From positions 20,150 to 84,149 of the forward strand of contig CAZEDM010000011.1 in the NCBI GenBank assembly GCA_964511075.1: 64,000 bases of DNA. The letters run 5' to 3'. The notes beneath the pieces were generated by a model. It was given only the letters and a program-made list of their open reading frames with translations, did not search any database and had not been told where the DNA came from. Each line of letters opens with the position of its first letter. The first letter of the stretch is position 1. This stretch comes from CAZEDM01 sp964511075. Its GTDB lineage: Bacteria > Zixibacteria > MSB-5A5 > RBG-16-43-9. This document shows, piece after piece, positions 43,467 through 52,265 of the stretch. The translations under genes and the position numbers were made by a program.

Positions 43467-43847
43467 ATGTCTTTCTGTCCATTCTGCGGAAAAGAATTAT
43501 CTGAGGGTAGGACCTATTGCCTGTGCTGTGGCTATTCTACCAGCTTAGCCCTTCCTCTTTTTCCAGCCAAGGCTGATTTTTCAAATTTATTGTTAGCCAT
43601 ATTGGGGCTGATTTCCGGAATAGGCTCGTGCGTTTTCTCCCTTTTATCCCCTGTAAATTATCTGGGATTTGTTCTGGTCTTGACTGCGATTGCCTTTTCC
43701 GGGATTAACCTGGAAAGACTGTCTAAGAAATTCGACACCACTCCCCTAAAAGTTCTCTCGGTGATCGCAATTGTCCTCGCTGCAGTCGGGTATCTCTTTT
43801 TTATTTTTACCAACTCCCGTATGCCCGGCAGTGGCAGTCATGCGTAA
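43467..43847 (+). CDS. Small zinc-ribbon membrane protein
   Basis: 126 residues. An N-terminal zinc ribbon (CPFCGKELSEGRTYCLCCG; four Cys in two CxxC pairs) is followed by three hydrophobic helices. Similar zinc-ribbon/transmembrane proteins are widespread and mostly uncharacterised. GAGAGG precedes the ATG. A single-gene unit with its own promoter and terminator, on the opposite strand from its neighbours. No function can be assigned. Confidence 0.7.
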   Translation: MSFCPFCGKELSEGRTYCLCCGYSTSLALPLFPAKADFSNLLLAILGLISGIGSCVFSLLSPVNYLGFVLVLTAIAFSGINLERLSKKFDTTPLKVLSVIAIVLAAVGYLFFIFTNSRMPGSGSHA

Positions 43848-43900
43848 GAATTTCAGGGAAAAATAAAGATGCATGCCATGCGTCTCTACAATAAGTAACG

Positions 43901-43925
43901 TCCGGCCATCGTGCCGGATTTTTTT
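43901..43925 (+). terminator. Rho-independent terminator
   Basis: TCCGGC (43901-43906) and GCCGGA (43913-43918) form a stem with a six-base loop, followed by seven T residues. Ends the small zinc-ribbon gene's transcript. Confidence 0.8.
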
Positions 43926-43970
43926 ATCCCGCTCCTTTCAAGGAAGAGGGTAGGGGAGAGGTTCTCCTGT

Positions 43971-44014
43971 GTAGCGGAAACCTTTCCTACGGATCCGCTT
44001 CAGGACAGGTTTCC
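43971..44014 (+). repeat. GTAG-foot palindrome with 23-base insert in its loop
   Basis: GTAGC, arm GGAAACCT (43976-43983), 23 bases (43984-44006) containing CCTACGGATCCGCTTCA, arm AGGTTTCC (44007-44014). The insert matches, with a few changes, the one at 25267-25289 in an unrelated stem. Confidence 0.75.
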
Positions 44015-44037
44015 ATTACAAAAATTGTGAAGTAAAT

Positions 44038-44076
44038 GTGGCGTCGGGCTTCATGAGGGATAAACCCTGACGCTAC
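44038..44076 (-). repeat. GTAG-foot palindrome (GCGTC type)
   Basis: On the minus strand GTAGCGTCAGGG pairs with the far arm (G-T pairs allowed) around a loop containing GGGTTTATCCC. Lies between the nested palindrome and the end of buk2. Confidence 0.6.
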
Positions 44077-44102
44077 TTACTCACATCTTACTTCTTACTA
44101 TT

Positions 44103-45170
44103 TCAATACTCTTTCTCCTTTTCTTCTCCTGTCAATACCCGCAACGCCCCTAAGGTCAATGCCTCCATCTCATCTTCCCCCGGGAAAACCAGAATTCTGG
44201 AGATGAACTTGACTCTTTCCTTTATCATCTTCACCAGTCTTTCCGAGTGAGCTATTCCACCGGTGAGAACGATGGCATCCACGTCTCCGGAAAGGGTTGC
44301 AGCCATGGCCCCGATCTCCTTGGCTATCTGATATGTCATCGCCTCGTAGATCAACTCTGCCTCCTTGTCTCCGGAATCGATTTTTCTCTCGACCTCCTCT
44401 ACGTTATCCGTGCCCAGATAAGCCAGAAGGCCTCCCTTTCTGGTTAGCTTGTCATACATCTGCTCATAGGAATATTTTCCGGAGAAGCAGAGCTTGGCTA
44501 AGCCGGTGACCGGAAGGCTGCCGCATCTTTGAGGGGAGAAAGGACCTCCGTCATTGGCGTTATTCACGTCAATCATCTGTCCTTTTAGATGAGAGCTGAC
44601 GCTTATTCCTGAGCCCAGGTGCACGATGATTAAGTTCAGCTCCTCGTATTTCTTATCTAATTCAGATGCAGCCTTTCTTGCTACCATTTTGATGTTCAGA
44701 GCATGGGAAAGGCTTCTCCTTTCCAGCTCAGGCATACCGGAGATACGTGCAACAGGAGGAAATTCATCCACTGATACCGGGTCCACGATAAAAGCAGGAA
44801 TGTCAGTGTCCTTGATAAGCTGGTGAGCGATTAAAGCTCCTAAATTTGACACATGGTCTGCCTGAACGTTCCCTGAGTTGATATCTGAAAGCATCCTTTG
44901 GTTGACTCTATAAGTTCCGCTGGACAAAGCTTTAAAAGGACCTCCTCTTCCTACAACTGCTGAAAGGTCCGTAACTTTTAAATTATTCTTCTGCAAAAAT
45001 TTCAAGACTATATTCTCTCGGTAAGCTAACTGGTCCAAGGTCTGGAGAAAGGATTTAAGCTCCTCAGGTGAATGTCTTAAAGTCTCGACAATCAGTGGAG
45101 TTTTATCCTCGTATAGAGCAACCTTGGTCGAGGTAGCTCCCGGGTTAATACTTAAGATTTTGAATCCCAT
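44103..45170 (-). CDS. buk: Butyrate kinase 2
   Basis: A 355-residue paralogue of the kinase at 34388. Same loops with small changes: INPGATSTKVALY, IVHLGSGISVSS, NANDGGPFSPQRCGSLP and VLTGGIAHSERLV. The catalytic Arg is kept. It follows LDH2 by 50 bases on the minus strand, the same gene order as LDH1-buk1 on the plus strand, suggesting a duplicated two-gene module. Confidence 0.9.
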   Translation of the reverse strand: MGFKILSINPGATSTKVALYEDKTPLIVETLRHSPEELKSFLQTLDQLAYRENIVLKFLQKNNLKVTDLSAVVGRGGPFKALSSGTYRVNQRMLSDINSGNVQADHVSNLGALIAHQLIKDTDIPAFIVDPVSVDEFPPVARISGMPELERRSLSHALNIKMVARKAASELDKKYEELNLIIVHLGSGISVSSHLKGQMIDVNNANDGGPFSPQRCGSLPVTGLAKLCFSGKYSYEQMYDKLTRKGGLLAYLGTDNVEEVERKIDSGDKEAELIYEAMTYQIAKEIGAMAATLSGDVDAIVLTGGIAHSERLVKMIKERVKFISRILVFPGEDEMEALTLGALRVLTGEEKEKEY

Positions 45171-45220
45171 AAAAAAATGAGACGTTAGAAGTTAGATGAT
45201 TAAGAATCAGGTTTTCTGAT

Positions 45221-46285
45221 CTAAGCATGTCTTTGTCTGAATTTCTTGACTTCTGCGATTCTGGCTTTGGCTAAGATATTGGCGGCTTTGTAGGTGGGTA
45301 TATTCGACTCCTCGGAGATCTCCAGGATCTTTTTCATTATGTCATAGATTCCGGACGCCTGCTTTATGGCCTTTTCCGTGACATAACCTCCCAGCTCGTT
45401 CACCACGTTGATCATCCCGCCTGCGCCGATGACGAAATCCGGCGCATAGATAATTCCTTTCTTGTGCAGGATATCCCCGTATTTATCATCTGCTAACTGA
45501 TTGTTAGCAGCACCCGCGATTATCTTGGCCTTGAGCTTATCAACCGTCTGGGCATTTATCACGCCGCCCAGGGCACAAGGGGAGAAGACATCTGCCTCGA
45601 CCTGGAAAATCTCATCCGGTTTGACGACTTCTGCTCCCAGTTCCATTCTGGCTTTCTCTGTTTTTTCGGGTACAAGATCTGCGACCATTAATCTGCTCCC
45701 TGCCTCTTTCAGCTCCTTAGCCAGATGATAGCCGACATGTCCCATTCCCTGAATTGCCACGGAAACGCCTTTCAGTGATTTTCTTTTCAGTACTTTCTCC
45801 ACGCAGGCAAGAAGTCCCCTTTGTAATCCAATAGCAGTTACCGGCCCGGGGTCTCCAGAACCGCCCAGGGCTCTGGAAAGCCCGACCACATGCTTGGTCT
45901 CATAGCGAACTATCTCCATATCATCCACTGTAGTTCCCAGGTCCTCTGCGGTGATATATCTGCCGTTAAGCCCCTGCACGAACCTTCCGAATGCTCTCAA
46001 GAGAAGCTCGTTTTTGTCCTTAGCGGGATCCCCGATAATCACCCCCTGACCACCACCTAAGTTAATACCGGCAGCAGCCGCTTTATAGGTCATAGCCTTG
46101 GATAAAAGCAGGACATCTTTTAATGCTTCCTCATCGGATTTGTAGGGAAACATTCTCACCCCACCAATGGCGGGACCCAGCGTCGTATCGTGAATGGCTA
46201 TAATTCCCCTGAGGTTTGCTACTTTATCCGAACAGAAGATTATCTGCTCGTGCTGGTCCTCGGCTAAAGATTTAAAAATCTCCAT
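45221..46285 (-). CDS. Leucine-dehydrogenase-family protein lacking the catalytic lysine (LDH2)
   Basis: 354 residues, close to leucine dehydrogenase (deamination of Leu/Val/Ile with NAD). Numbering coincides with the Geobacillus enzyme: Lys68 (MTYKAAAAG) and Asp115 (AEDLGTT) are present, but position 80, the catalytic Lys, is Gln (NLGGGQ; codon CAG at 46046-46048 read on the minus strand). The NAD fold has IQGMGHVGYHLA. Normal deamination would be expected to suffer, unless another group replaces Lys80. Compare LDH1, which keeps Lys80 and loses Lys68. Confidence 0.85.
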   Translation of the reverse strand: MEIFKSLAEDQHEQIIFCSDKVANLRGIIAIHDTTLGPAIGGVRMFPYKSDEEALKDVLLLSKAMTYKAAAAGINLGGGQGVIIGDPAKDKNELLLRAFGRFVQGLNGRYITAEDLGTTVDDMEIVRYETKHVVGLSRALGGSGDPGPVTAIGLQRGLLACVEKVLKRKSLKGVSVAIQGMGHVGYHLAKELKEAGSRLMVADLVPEKTEKARMELGAEVVKPDEIFQVEADVFSPCALGGVINAQTVDKLKAKIIAGAANNQLADDKYGDILHKKGIIYAPDFVIGAGGMINVVNELGGYVTEKAIKQASGIYDIMKKILEISEESNIPTYKAANILAKARIAEVKKFRQRHA

Positions 46286-46303
46286 AGTTTTAATTTATTC
46301 CTG

Positions 46304-46363
46304 CTGGAGTGTAAAGCTTTAGCTTTACTTTCCGTCTGATAAACCTAAAGGTTTATACTCCAG
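46304..46363 (-). repeat. Composite three-stem repeat, copy 2
   Basis: Outer arms CTGGAGT (46304-46310) and ACTCCAG (46357-46363) enclose GTAAAGCT/AGCTTTAC and ATAAACCT/AGGTTTAT stems. Read on the minus strand it follows the order of copy 1 at 34254-34343. It lies just upstream of LDH2. Confidence 0.7.
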
Positions 46364-46404
46364 AATTCTCCACCATCACGAAAAACGAACAACGCACACG
46401 TTTT

Positions 46405-47181
46405 TTATGATACCCAGTTCGGTTTTCTCTTCTGTAAAAATGCCTCCATTCCCTCTTTTGCTTCTCCTGAGGCAAAGCATTCGCCAAAGGCGTCCACCTC
46501 GAAAGAGCTTCCCGTGGCAAAATCCGTTTCCACTCCACGGCTGATTACCCTTTTAGCCAACCTGATTGCACAAGGACCTTTGGAGGCAATTTTTTTCGCC
46601 ATCTCCATACACACGTCCATCAGGTTATCATGCGGGACCACCTGATTTACCAACCCGACAGCCAGGGCAGTTTGGGCATCTATCATATCAGCAGTAAAAA
46701 TCAATTCCTTGGCTTTAGCAGCCCCGACCATTCGAGCTAATCTCTGAGTCCCGGCAAATCCGGGAATTATTCCTAAGTTTACCTCTGGCTGACCTAATTT
46801 GGCTTTATCTGAAGCGATCCGGATATCACAAGCCATAGCCAACTCACATCCCCCACCTAAGGCGAAGCCGTTAACTGCTGCAATCACTGGTCTATCCTGA
46901 GATTCAATCAGGGAGAAGACTTTTTGACCCATCTCTGAAAAATCGATTGCCTGTTGTCTGGTCATATCTTTCATCTCAGCGATATCTGCTCCAGCCACAA
47001 AGGCTTTCCCTTCTCCGGTAATGATGATGACCTTGATCTTTTCATCCCGGCTCCACTGGTGAGCAACATCATTAAGCTCATGAATGGTCTCAGTGTTGAA
47101 TGCATTCAACTGCTGGGGGCGGTTAATCTTTATTATGCCGATATTATCCTTAATTTCAGTTAGAAGATTCTTATACTCCAC
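46405..47181 (-). CDS. Enoyl-CoA hydratase (crotonase)
   Basis: Hydrates 2-enoyl-CoA to 3-hydroxyacyl-CoA. 258 residues. The oxyanion-hole loops GKAFVAGADIAEM and GFALGGGCELAMACD are present; both catalytic Glu positions are kept (GGGCELA and LGQPEVNLGIIPG). Start is GTG at 47181 with AGGAGG four bases upstream. Together with the dehydrogenases and thiolase downstream in position it can complete beta-oxidation of 2-methylbutyryl- and straight short-chain acyl-CoAs. Confidence 0.92.
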   Translation of the reverse strand: MEYKNLLTEIKDNIGIIKINRPQQLNAFNTETIHELNDVAHQWSRDEKIKVIIITGEGKAFVAGADIAEMKDMTRQQAIDFSEMGQKVFSLIESQDRPVIAAVNGFALGGGCELAMACDIRIASDKAKLGQPEVNLGIIPGFAGTQRLARMVGAAKAKELIFTADMIDAQTALAVGLVNQVVPHDNLMDVCMEMAKKIASKGPCAIRLAKRVISRGVETDFATGSSFEVDAFGECFASGEAKEGMEAFLQKRKPNWVS

Positions 47182-47256
47182 ATCTCCTCCTTTGCTTAAA
47201 GGCTAAAGTCTTCAGGCTATAGTCCATAGGCAGGACTTTAGCTTTTAGTCTTTTGA

Positions 47257-48375
47257 CTATTTTATCAACTCTCTGAAGATCACCAGTCTCTGTATCTCAG
47301 AGGTTCCCTCTCCGATCTCGCAGAGCTTTACGTCTCTCAGATATCTTTCGACCGGGTATTCCCGGGAATACCCGTCTTCTCCCAGAATCTGGATCGCCTG
47401 ATAGGTCACGAATCTCCCGATCTCAGAGGCAAAGAGTTTTGCCATGGCAGATTCCTTAACGTATTTCTCTCCTTTGTCCTCTAAGAAAGCGGCATGATAG
47501 ATTAAATGTCTGGCAGCCTCTATCTGGGTCGCCATATCCGATAATTTGAACTGGATAGCCTGGGATTCAGTCTTACCCTTTTCCTTCGCATAGATCAGGG
47601 CTTTTTCAAAGGCACCCTGGGCAATACCCAGAGCCATTGCCCCTATGCTTATCCTGCCTCCATCCAGGGTGATCAGGAACTGCTTAAATCCCTCGCCCTC
47701 TTTACCCAGCAGGTTTTCCTTGGGTACCTTTAGATCCTCGAAATGCAAGGTGGCGGTATCCGAACCTCTTAAACCCATCTTGTTTTCTTTTTTACCGACG
47801 GAGAATCCTTTCATCCCTTTTTCCAGAATCAAGGAGCTAATGCCTTTGGTTCCTTTGGTCTTGTCCGTTACCGCAGTGATGACGAAGATCTCCGCCACCG
47901 AGGCATTGGTGATAAAACACTTTGAACCGTTAACCACATAATTCTCACCATCGAAAGCTGCCGTGGTTTTGGTTCCTCCGGCATCCGAGCCTGCCTCAGG
48001 CTCGGTTAATCCGAAAGCCCCCAGCTTTTTACCTCTTGCCAGAGGAGGGATATATTTCTTTTTCTGTTCCTCATTCCCGAAAAGATATACAGGGCAGATA
48101 GCCAGGGAATTATGTGCGGCAACGGTGATTCCGGTTGACCCGCAAACTCTGGAGAGCTCCTCCACGGCAATAGCGTATCTTAAAGTATCAATGCCGTTTC
48201 CTCCATATTCAGGGGGAACCACCATTCCCAAAAGTCCCAACTGGGCTACCTTCTTGATATTCTCACAGGGGAATTCCGCCGCTTCGTCTATTTTCTGAGC
48301 CTGTGGCTCGATTTCCTTTTCTGCGAACTCCCTTATCTTCTTCCTGAAATCCTCATATTTTTTGTCTAAGTACAT
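47257..48375 (-). CDS. Acyl-CoA dehydrogenase
   Basis: 372 residues from the ATG at 48375 (MYLDKKYEDF). FAD motifs FGLTEPEAGSDAGG and FITNASVAEIF; C-terminal CEIGEGTSEIQRLV, where the Glu after GlyI keeps the short-chain-type catalytic position although the usual Tyr before it is Gly. The frame stays open to 48591, but those extra residues are a shadow of the upstream dehydrogenase. Eight bases separate it from the upstream gene; the two form a tandem pair. Isovaleryl- or 2-methylbutyryl-CoA are plausible substrates. Confidence 0.9.
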   Translation of the reverse strand: MYLDKKYEDFRKKIREFAEKEIEPQAQKIDEAAEFPCENIKKVAQLGLLGMVVPPEYGGNGIDTLRYAIAVEELSRVCGSTGITVAAHNSLAICPVYLFGNEEQKKKYIPPLARGKKLGAFGLTEPEAGSDAGGTKTTAAFDGENYVVNGSKCFITNASVAEIFVITAVTDKTKGTKGISSLILEKGMKGFSVGKKENKMGLRGSDTATLHFEDLKVPKENLLGKEGEGFKQFLITLDGGRISIGAMALGIAQGAFEKALIYAKEKGKTESQAIQFKLSDMATQIEAARHLIYHAAFLEDKGEKYVKESAMAKLFASEIGRFVTYQAIQILGEDGYSREYPVERYLRDVKLCEIGEGTSEIQRLVIFRELIK

Positions 48376-48383
48376 TCCATCCC

Positions 48384-49523
48384 CTATTTTAGAAGGTCTC
48401 TGGAAATGACAATCCTTTGAGCCTCGGATGTCCCCTCGTAGATCTCGGTCACCCTGGCATCCCGGAAATACCTTTCCACCGCATACTCCTTCATATAACC
48501 GTAGCCTCCGTGAATCTGCACCGCCTCGTTCACCACATAGTTTGCTATCTCGGAGGCAAAGAGCTTGGCTATGGACGCTTCCCTGGAGCATCTTTTACCA
48601 TTCTGTTTCATCCAGGCAGCCCTGTAGACTAAAAGCCTGGCAGCTTCTATCTGGGTTGCCATATTGGCTAACTTAAACTGGATTGCCTGGAAGTTGCAGA
48701 TCGGCTGGCCAAACTGGACCCTCTCCTTGGAATATCTCAAAGCCTCATCCAGGGCGGACTGGGCTATTCCGGCTGATTGTGCTCCTACGCCTATCCTTCC
48801 TGAATCAAGCAGGCTCAGGGCAATGCTGAATCCCTTGTTTTCCTCTCCCAAAAGATTTTCTTTGGGAACCTGACAGTCCTCAAAGGATAGCTCTCTGGTA
48901 TCAGAGCCTCTGATTCCCATCTTCTTCTCCTTGGCCCCGATATTGAATCCCTTTAGCCCCTTCTCCACCAGAAGACAGGAGATGCCTTTGGACTTGGCCT
49001 CAGGATTGGTCAGGACGAAGAGGACGAACAGGTCAGCAATTCCAGCATTGGTCACAAAGGTTTTGGTCCCGTTCAGCAGGTAATGATCACCCTTCAAGGC
49101 CGCTGCTGTTTTCAAGCTTCCAGCGTCTGTGCCGGCTTCAGGCTCGCTCAAGGAATAAGCTCCGATGAATTCTCCTCTGGTCAGTTTAGGCAGATACTTT
49201 TTCTTCTGTTCATCGTTGCCATATTTAAGGATAGCATCGCATACTAAAGAATTGTGTACTGAGAGGGATATCTCCAGTGCGGCGCAGGCTTTGGCGAACT
49301 CCTCCATAACCAGAATATAGCTGATGAAATCCAGTCCGGAGCCGCCGTATTCCTCCGGCATCAGTATGCCCAGGTAGCCCAACTCAGCCAGCTCCTTATA
49401 AATCTCCCTGGGGATCTCTTCCTTCTCGTCGAATTCCTGTGCCTTAGGTGCTAATTTCTCAGAAGCAAATTCCCTGGCAGCCTCCTGGATCATCTTTTGA
49501 TCTTCGTTAAATTCGAAATCCAT
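48384..49523 (-). CDS. Acyl-CoA dehydrogenase
   Basis: 379 residues. MDFEFNEDQKMIQEAAREFA opening, FAD motifs YSLSEPEAGTDAGS and FVTNAGIADLF, C-terminal VTEIYEGTSEAQRIVISRDL with the catalytic Glu. Closest in style to butyryl/short-branched-chain acyl-CoA dehydrogenases. Electron transfer flavoprotein genes are not in the window. First of two tandem dehydrogenase genes. Confidence 0.9.
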   Translation of the reverse strand: MDFEFNEDQKMIQEAAREFASEKLAPKAQEFDEKEEIPREIYKELAELGYLGILMPEEYGGSGLDFISYILVMEEFAKACAALEISLSVHNSLVCDAILKYGNDEQKKKYLPKLTRGEFIGAYSLSEPEAGTDAGSLKTAAALKGDHYLLNGTKTFVTNAGIADLFVLFVLTNPEAKSKGISCLLVEKGLKGFNIGAKEKKMGIRGSDTRELSFEDCQVPKENLLGEENKGFSIALSLLDSGRIGVGAQSAGIAQSALDEALRYSKERVQFGQPICNFQAIQFKLANMATQIEAARLLVYRAAWMKQNGKRCSREASIAKLFASEIANYVVNEAVQIHGGYGYMKEYAVERYFRDARVTEIYEGTSEAQRIVISRDLLK

Positions 49524-49607
49524 ATTTCTCTCCGAGATAATGTTAAAAATTAATTTTTAAGCCCAGCGTCTTTAAACGCCGGGCTATCTTTATCGAGAGA
49601 TTAACAG

Positions 49608-50852
49608 TTATTCTGCCTTTTTGAAGATCATGGCAGTTACGGTCTTGTCGTTCCCGCCCATGCTGATCATCAAGGCATAGGGCTTATTCGGATTTATCTT
49701 GATCTGGTTATCTCCAGCCTTCCCGGTCAGCTGGTGAAGGGAATCAACTGCCTGTCTTACACCGGTTCCTCCGGTGTAGTGACCGAAACCGATCAAACCG
49801 CCAGTGGCGTTAGTGGGAAGTTCGTTACCCAGATTGGTTTTTCCCTCCTGCACGAAGGCTGAGGCTTCTCCATATTTGACAAAACCTGCAGCCTCTAAGG
49901 CTAAAAGCCCGCCCACGGTGAAACAATCGTGCACCTCCAAAACTCCGATATCCTTGGGCCCGATTCCTGCCATCTGGTAGGCTTTCTCTACCGCCTTCTT
50001 GGTTGTGGTCATCACAGTTAAATCCTCAGGGGCTTTGCTCACATCCGCCACAGCTGTGCCCAATCCGACTACCTCGATGGCATCCTTCTTATCCAGTCCA
50101 ACTTTTTTCAATCCTTCCTCTGAGACGAAAAGCAGAGCAGAGGCACCATCGGAGACCTTGGAACAATCGTAAACGTTCAGGTGGTCAACAAAAGCTTTGG
50201 GATTTGGCGGGGTCATACCAGCAGCAAATAAATCCTCTATGGAATTGTGGTATTCCTGTGCCTTGGGGTTTTTCCGGGCATTCTCTATTGCCTGTTTATA
50301 CCAGGAAGCCATCCCCTTTCTCATATGATCGTACCCGAACTTTTCGTAACAGGCACCAGCCCTGTCCGAGAACTTACCAGGGAAGAAGTAGGCATGTCCA
50401 TTTTTCCTTTCCGCATAATGGCCTGCACCTGCCAGAATATCCGCTCCATAGATGGCTTTGACGGTGTTCTGAACCTCCACTCCGATGGTGAGGACCACAT
50501 CAGAGAGATCTGAACCAATGCTTTTTATGGAGGTGAGCAGGGCTAAACCTCCGGAACCGCAAGCTCCCTCTACCCGGGTGTGGGGCTTATATTCAAGACT
50601 GGGGTGAATAGTGGGAATAAGAGCGGCCAAGTTCCCCTGTTTATTAAATCTGGCTGCCATGAAGTTGCCGATTATCCCCTCATCGATATGATCAGGGTCA
50701 TTTATCTGATCGATCACACCTCTTCCGGCTTCCTGTATATAATGTTCAATGCCCGGTCGTGGTTTCTTGGGATGAAACTCCTTTCTACCAGTTCCCAAAG
50801 ATATGGTATTATATCCGGCAGTTAAATATACTTTCTTTCTTAATTTCTTCAT
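49608..50852 (-). CDS. Thiolase family protein (SCP2-thiolase-like)
   Basis: A 414-residue thiolase. The acyl-accepting Cys98 is in VEGACGSGGLALL; the HDCFTVGGLLALEAAGF motif and a GH motif (GFGHYTGGTG) are present. The usual GHPxGxTG has Tyr for Pro, and the C-terminal Cys motif is replaced by SMGGND, as in SCP2-like thiolases. Would cleave 3-ketoacyl-CoA (for example 2-methylacetoacetyl-CoA from isoleucine). A strong GGAGGAG site; 12 bases behind the 3-hydroxyacyl-CoA dehydrogenase gene. Confidence 0.88.
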   Translation of the reverse strand: MKKLRKKVYLTAGYNTISLGTGRKEFHPKKPRPGIEHYIQEAGRGVIDQINDPDHIDEGIIGNFMAARFNKQGNLAALIPTIHPSLEYKPHTRVEGACGSGGLALLTSIKSIGSDLSDVVLTIGVEVQNTVKAIYGADILAGAGHYAERKNGHAYFFPGKFSDRAGACYEKFGYDHMRKGMASWYKQAIENARKNPKAQEYHNSIEDLFAAGMTPPNPKAFVDHLNVYDCSKVSDGASALLFVSEEGLKKVGLDKKDAIEVVGLGTAVADVSKAPEDLTVMTTTKKAVEKAYQMAGIGPKDIGVLEVHDCFTVGGLLALEAAGFVKYGEASAFVQEGKTNLGNELPTNATGGLIGFGHYTGGTGVRQAVDSLHQLTGKAGDNQIKINPNKPYALMISMGGNDKTVTAMIFKKAE

Positions 50853-50864
50853 TTCACTCCTCCT

Positions 50865-52205
50865 TTAAATGTAATCATTAATTGGTCCATATAAGTGATA
50901 AAATCCATTTAATAATACGTTGTTAACGTCCTCAGGTGTTTTAGCCACACCGGCTTTAACCAGCTTCTCTCCGATATCCTTAGAATTTTTAAGGTAAGCT
51001 ACGGCTAATTTTGCTCCGGGGGTATTGGAGGATTTTAAGTTCTGGAAAAAGGCTTTAAGCTTGTCAACTTTTTTGGGATCCGCCAGCAAGCTTTTCCAGG
51101 GCGAGAATCCGGAGGGGTATTCTCCTAACTTCTTGTCTATATCGCCTGTCCAGCCCTGAGGGTCGAACATCTTGTATTCGCCTTTATCTATATCATAGAT
51201 ACCGGCAGGCCTGCCTTTTTCATATTTCAGGAAACCGTCTTTCTGGCTGCCATCGCTTCTCTGTCCGCCCAGTATTTTCTTGTCTGCCATCTTCTTCAGA
51301 AGGTCATCTTTTAAATCCTCACCTTCGATATAATGGTCGATGGTCTCCGATATGCACTGAAACACATCCACTCCCACATAATCGATAAGCTGGAAGATTC
51401 CCATGGGCCTGACCAGAAGGTCCTGGCTGACTTTGTTCATTATATAAAGCGCGCCGGGAAGGGAATAATCCTGGGCCAATTTCTTAGCCTCCCGCAGGGC
51501 ATATAAACCGTCTCTTAAGAAATGTCCGTTTCCGATGAAACCTGCAATGTCATTGGAGGGGACTATCTTCTTATTTAATCTCTTTGCCAGCTCCAGGGAG
51601 AAGTCTTTTACTTCCTGAATGGTGGCATCAGCAGAGATTAACTCTGCCAGCCTCTGTACTGCAGGGGGATTGTAAAAATGAAACCCGATAATCCTCCCGC
51701 CCAGGCTGGCTTCTTTATTCAGGATGTGTATAGGGATAGATGAGGTGTTGGTAAGGTAGAGGGTGTCCTTGGCGCAGACCGAATCTAATTTTTTTAACAG
51801 GTTCACTTTCAAATCCTTATTTTCAAGTACAGCCTCGAAAACCACCTTGGAATTCTTAGCCATATTCAACTCATTTCCCAGTCGAACCGGAGCCAGGGCA
51901 TCATCCACAAATTGGTCTATTATGTCGTAGTTTTCCACCAAATCCTTCCGGTCTTTGTACAGATCACGCAACAAAACCGCAGTCTTCTCACCGATTTTGA
52001 CCATCTGGGATTTAAGATATTGTCTTAAGCCATCCAGAGCATCTTCATTTACATCGATCAGAATCAGATGATATTTGCGATTTTTATTCTCCGGTTTGAG
52101 CCTGGCTTTTGCCATCTCCGCGGCCAGAAGCAAAGCAATTCCGCTTCCCATTTTCCCTGCCGCCCCGATTACCGAGACATTGGTCAACCTCTCGTCAAAA
52201 TTCAT
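50865..52205 (-). CDS. 3-hydroxyacyl-CoA dehydrogenase
   Basis: 446 residues. NAD motif VSVIGAAGKMGSGIALLLA at the N-terminus, FEAVLENKDLKVNLLKKL, TNTSSIPIHIL and GFHFYNPPAVQRLAELI with the catalytic His-Asn context, then a long C-terminal helical domain. Larger than the 280-residue enzyme, without an attached hydratase. Oxidises 3-hydroxyacyl-CoA before the thiolase step. CAGGAGGT precedes the ATG. Head of the run down to the tandem acyl-CoA dehydrogenases. Confidence 0.88.
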   Translation of the reverse strand: MNFDERLTNVSVIGAAGKMGSGIALLLAAEMAKARLKPENKNRKYHLILIDVNEDALDGLRQYLKSQMVKIGEKTAVLLRDLYKDRKDLVENYDIIDQFVDDALAPVRLGNELNMAKNSKVVFEAVLENKDLKVNLLKKLDSVCAKDTLYLTNTSSIPIHILNKEASLGGRIIGFHFYNPPAVQRLAELISADATIQEVKDFSLELAKRLNKKIVPSNDIAGFIGNGHFLRDGLYALREAKKLAQDYSLPGALYIMNKVSQDLLVRPMGIFQLIDYVGVDVFQCISETIDHYIEGEDLKDDLLKKMADKKILGGQRSDGSQKDGFLKYEKGRPAGIYDIDKGEYKMFDPQGWTGDIDKKLGEYPSGFSPWKSLLADPKKVDKLKAFFQNLKSSNTPGAKLAVAYLKNSKDIGEKLVKAGVAKTPEDVNNVLLNGFYHLYGPINDYI

Positions 52206-52265
52206 AAAACCGACCTCCTGATTTTTGTATTTATCTTTAAAAAAATATCCAACTTTTCCGTTTTA

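Noticed and set aside
48376..48591. A 72-residue N-terminal extension of the acyl-CoA dehydrogenase at 47257
   Set aside because: It is a shadow of the upstream dehydrogenase's C-terminus in another frame; the ATG at 48375 gives the family's normal start.
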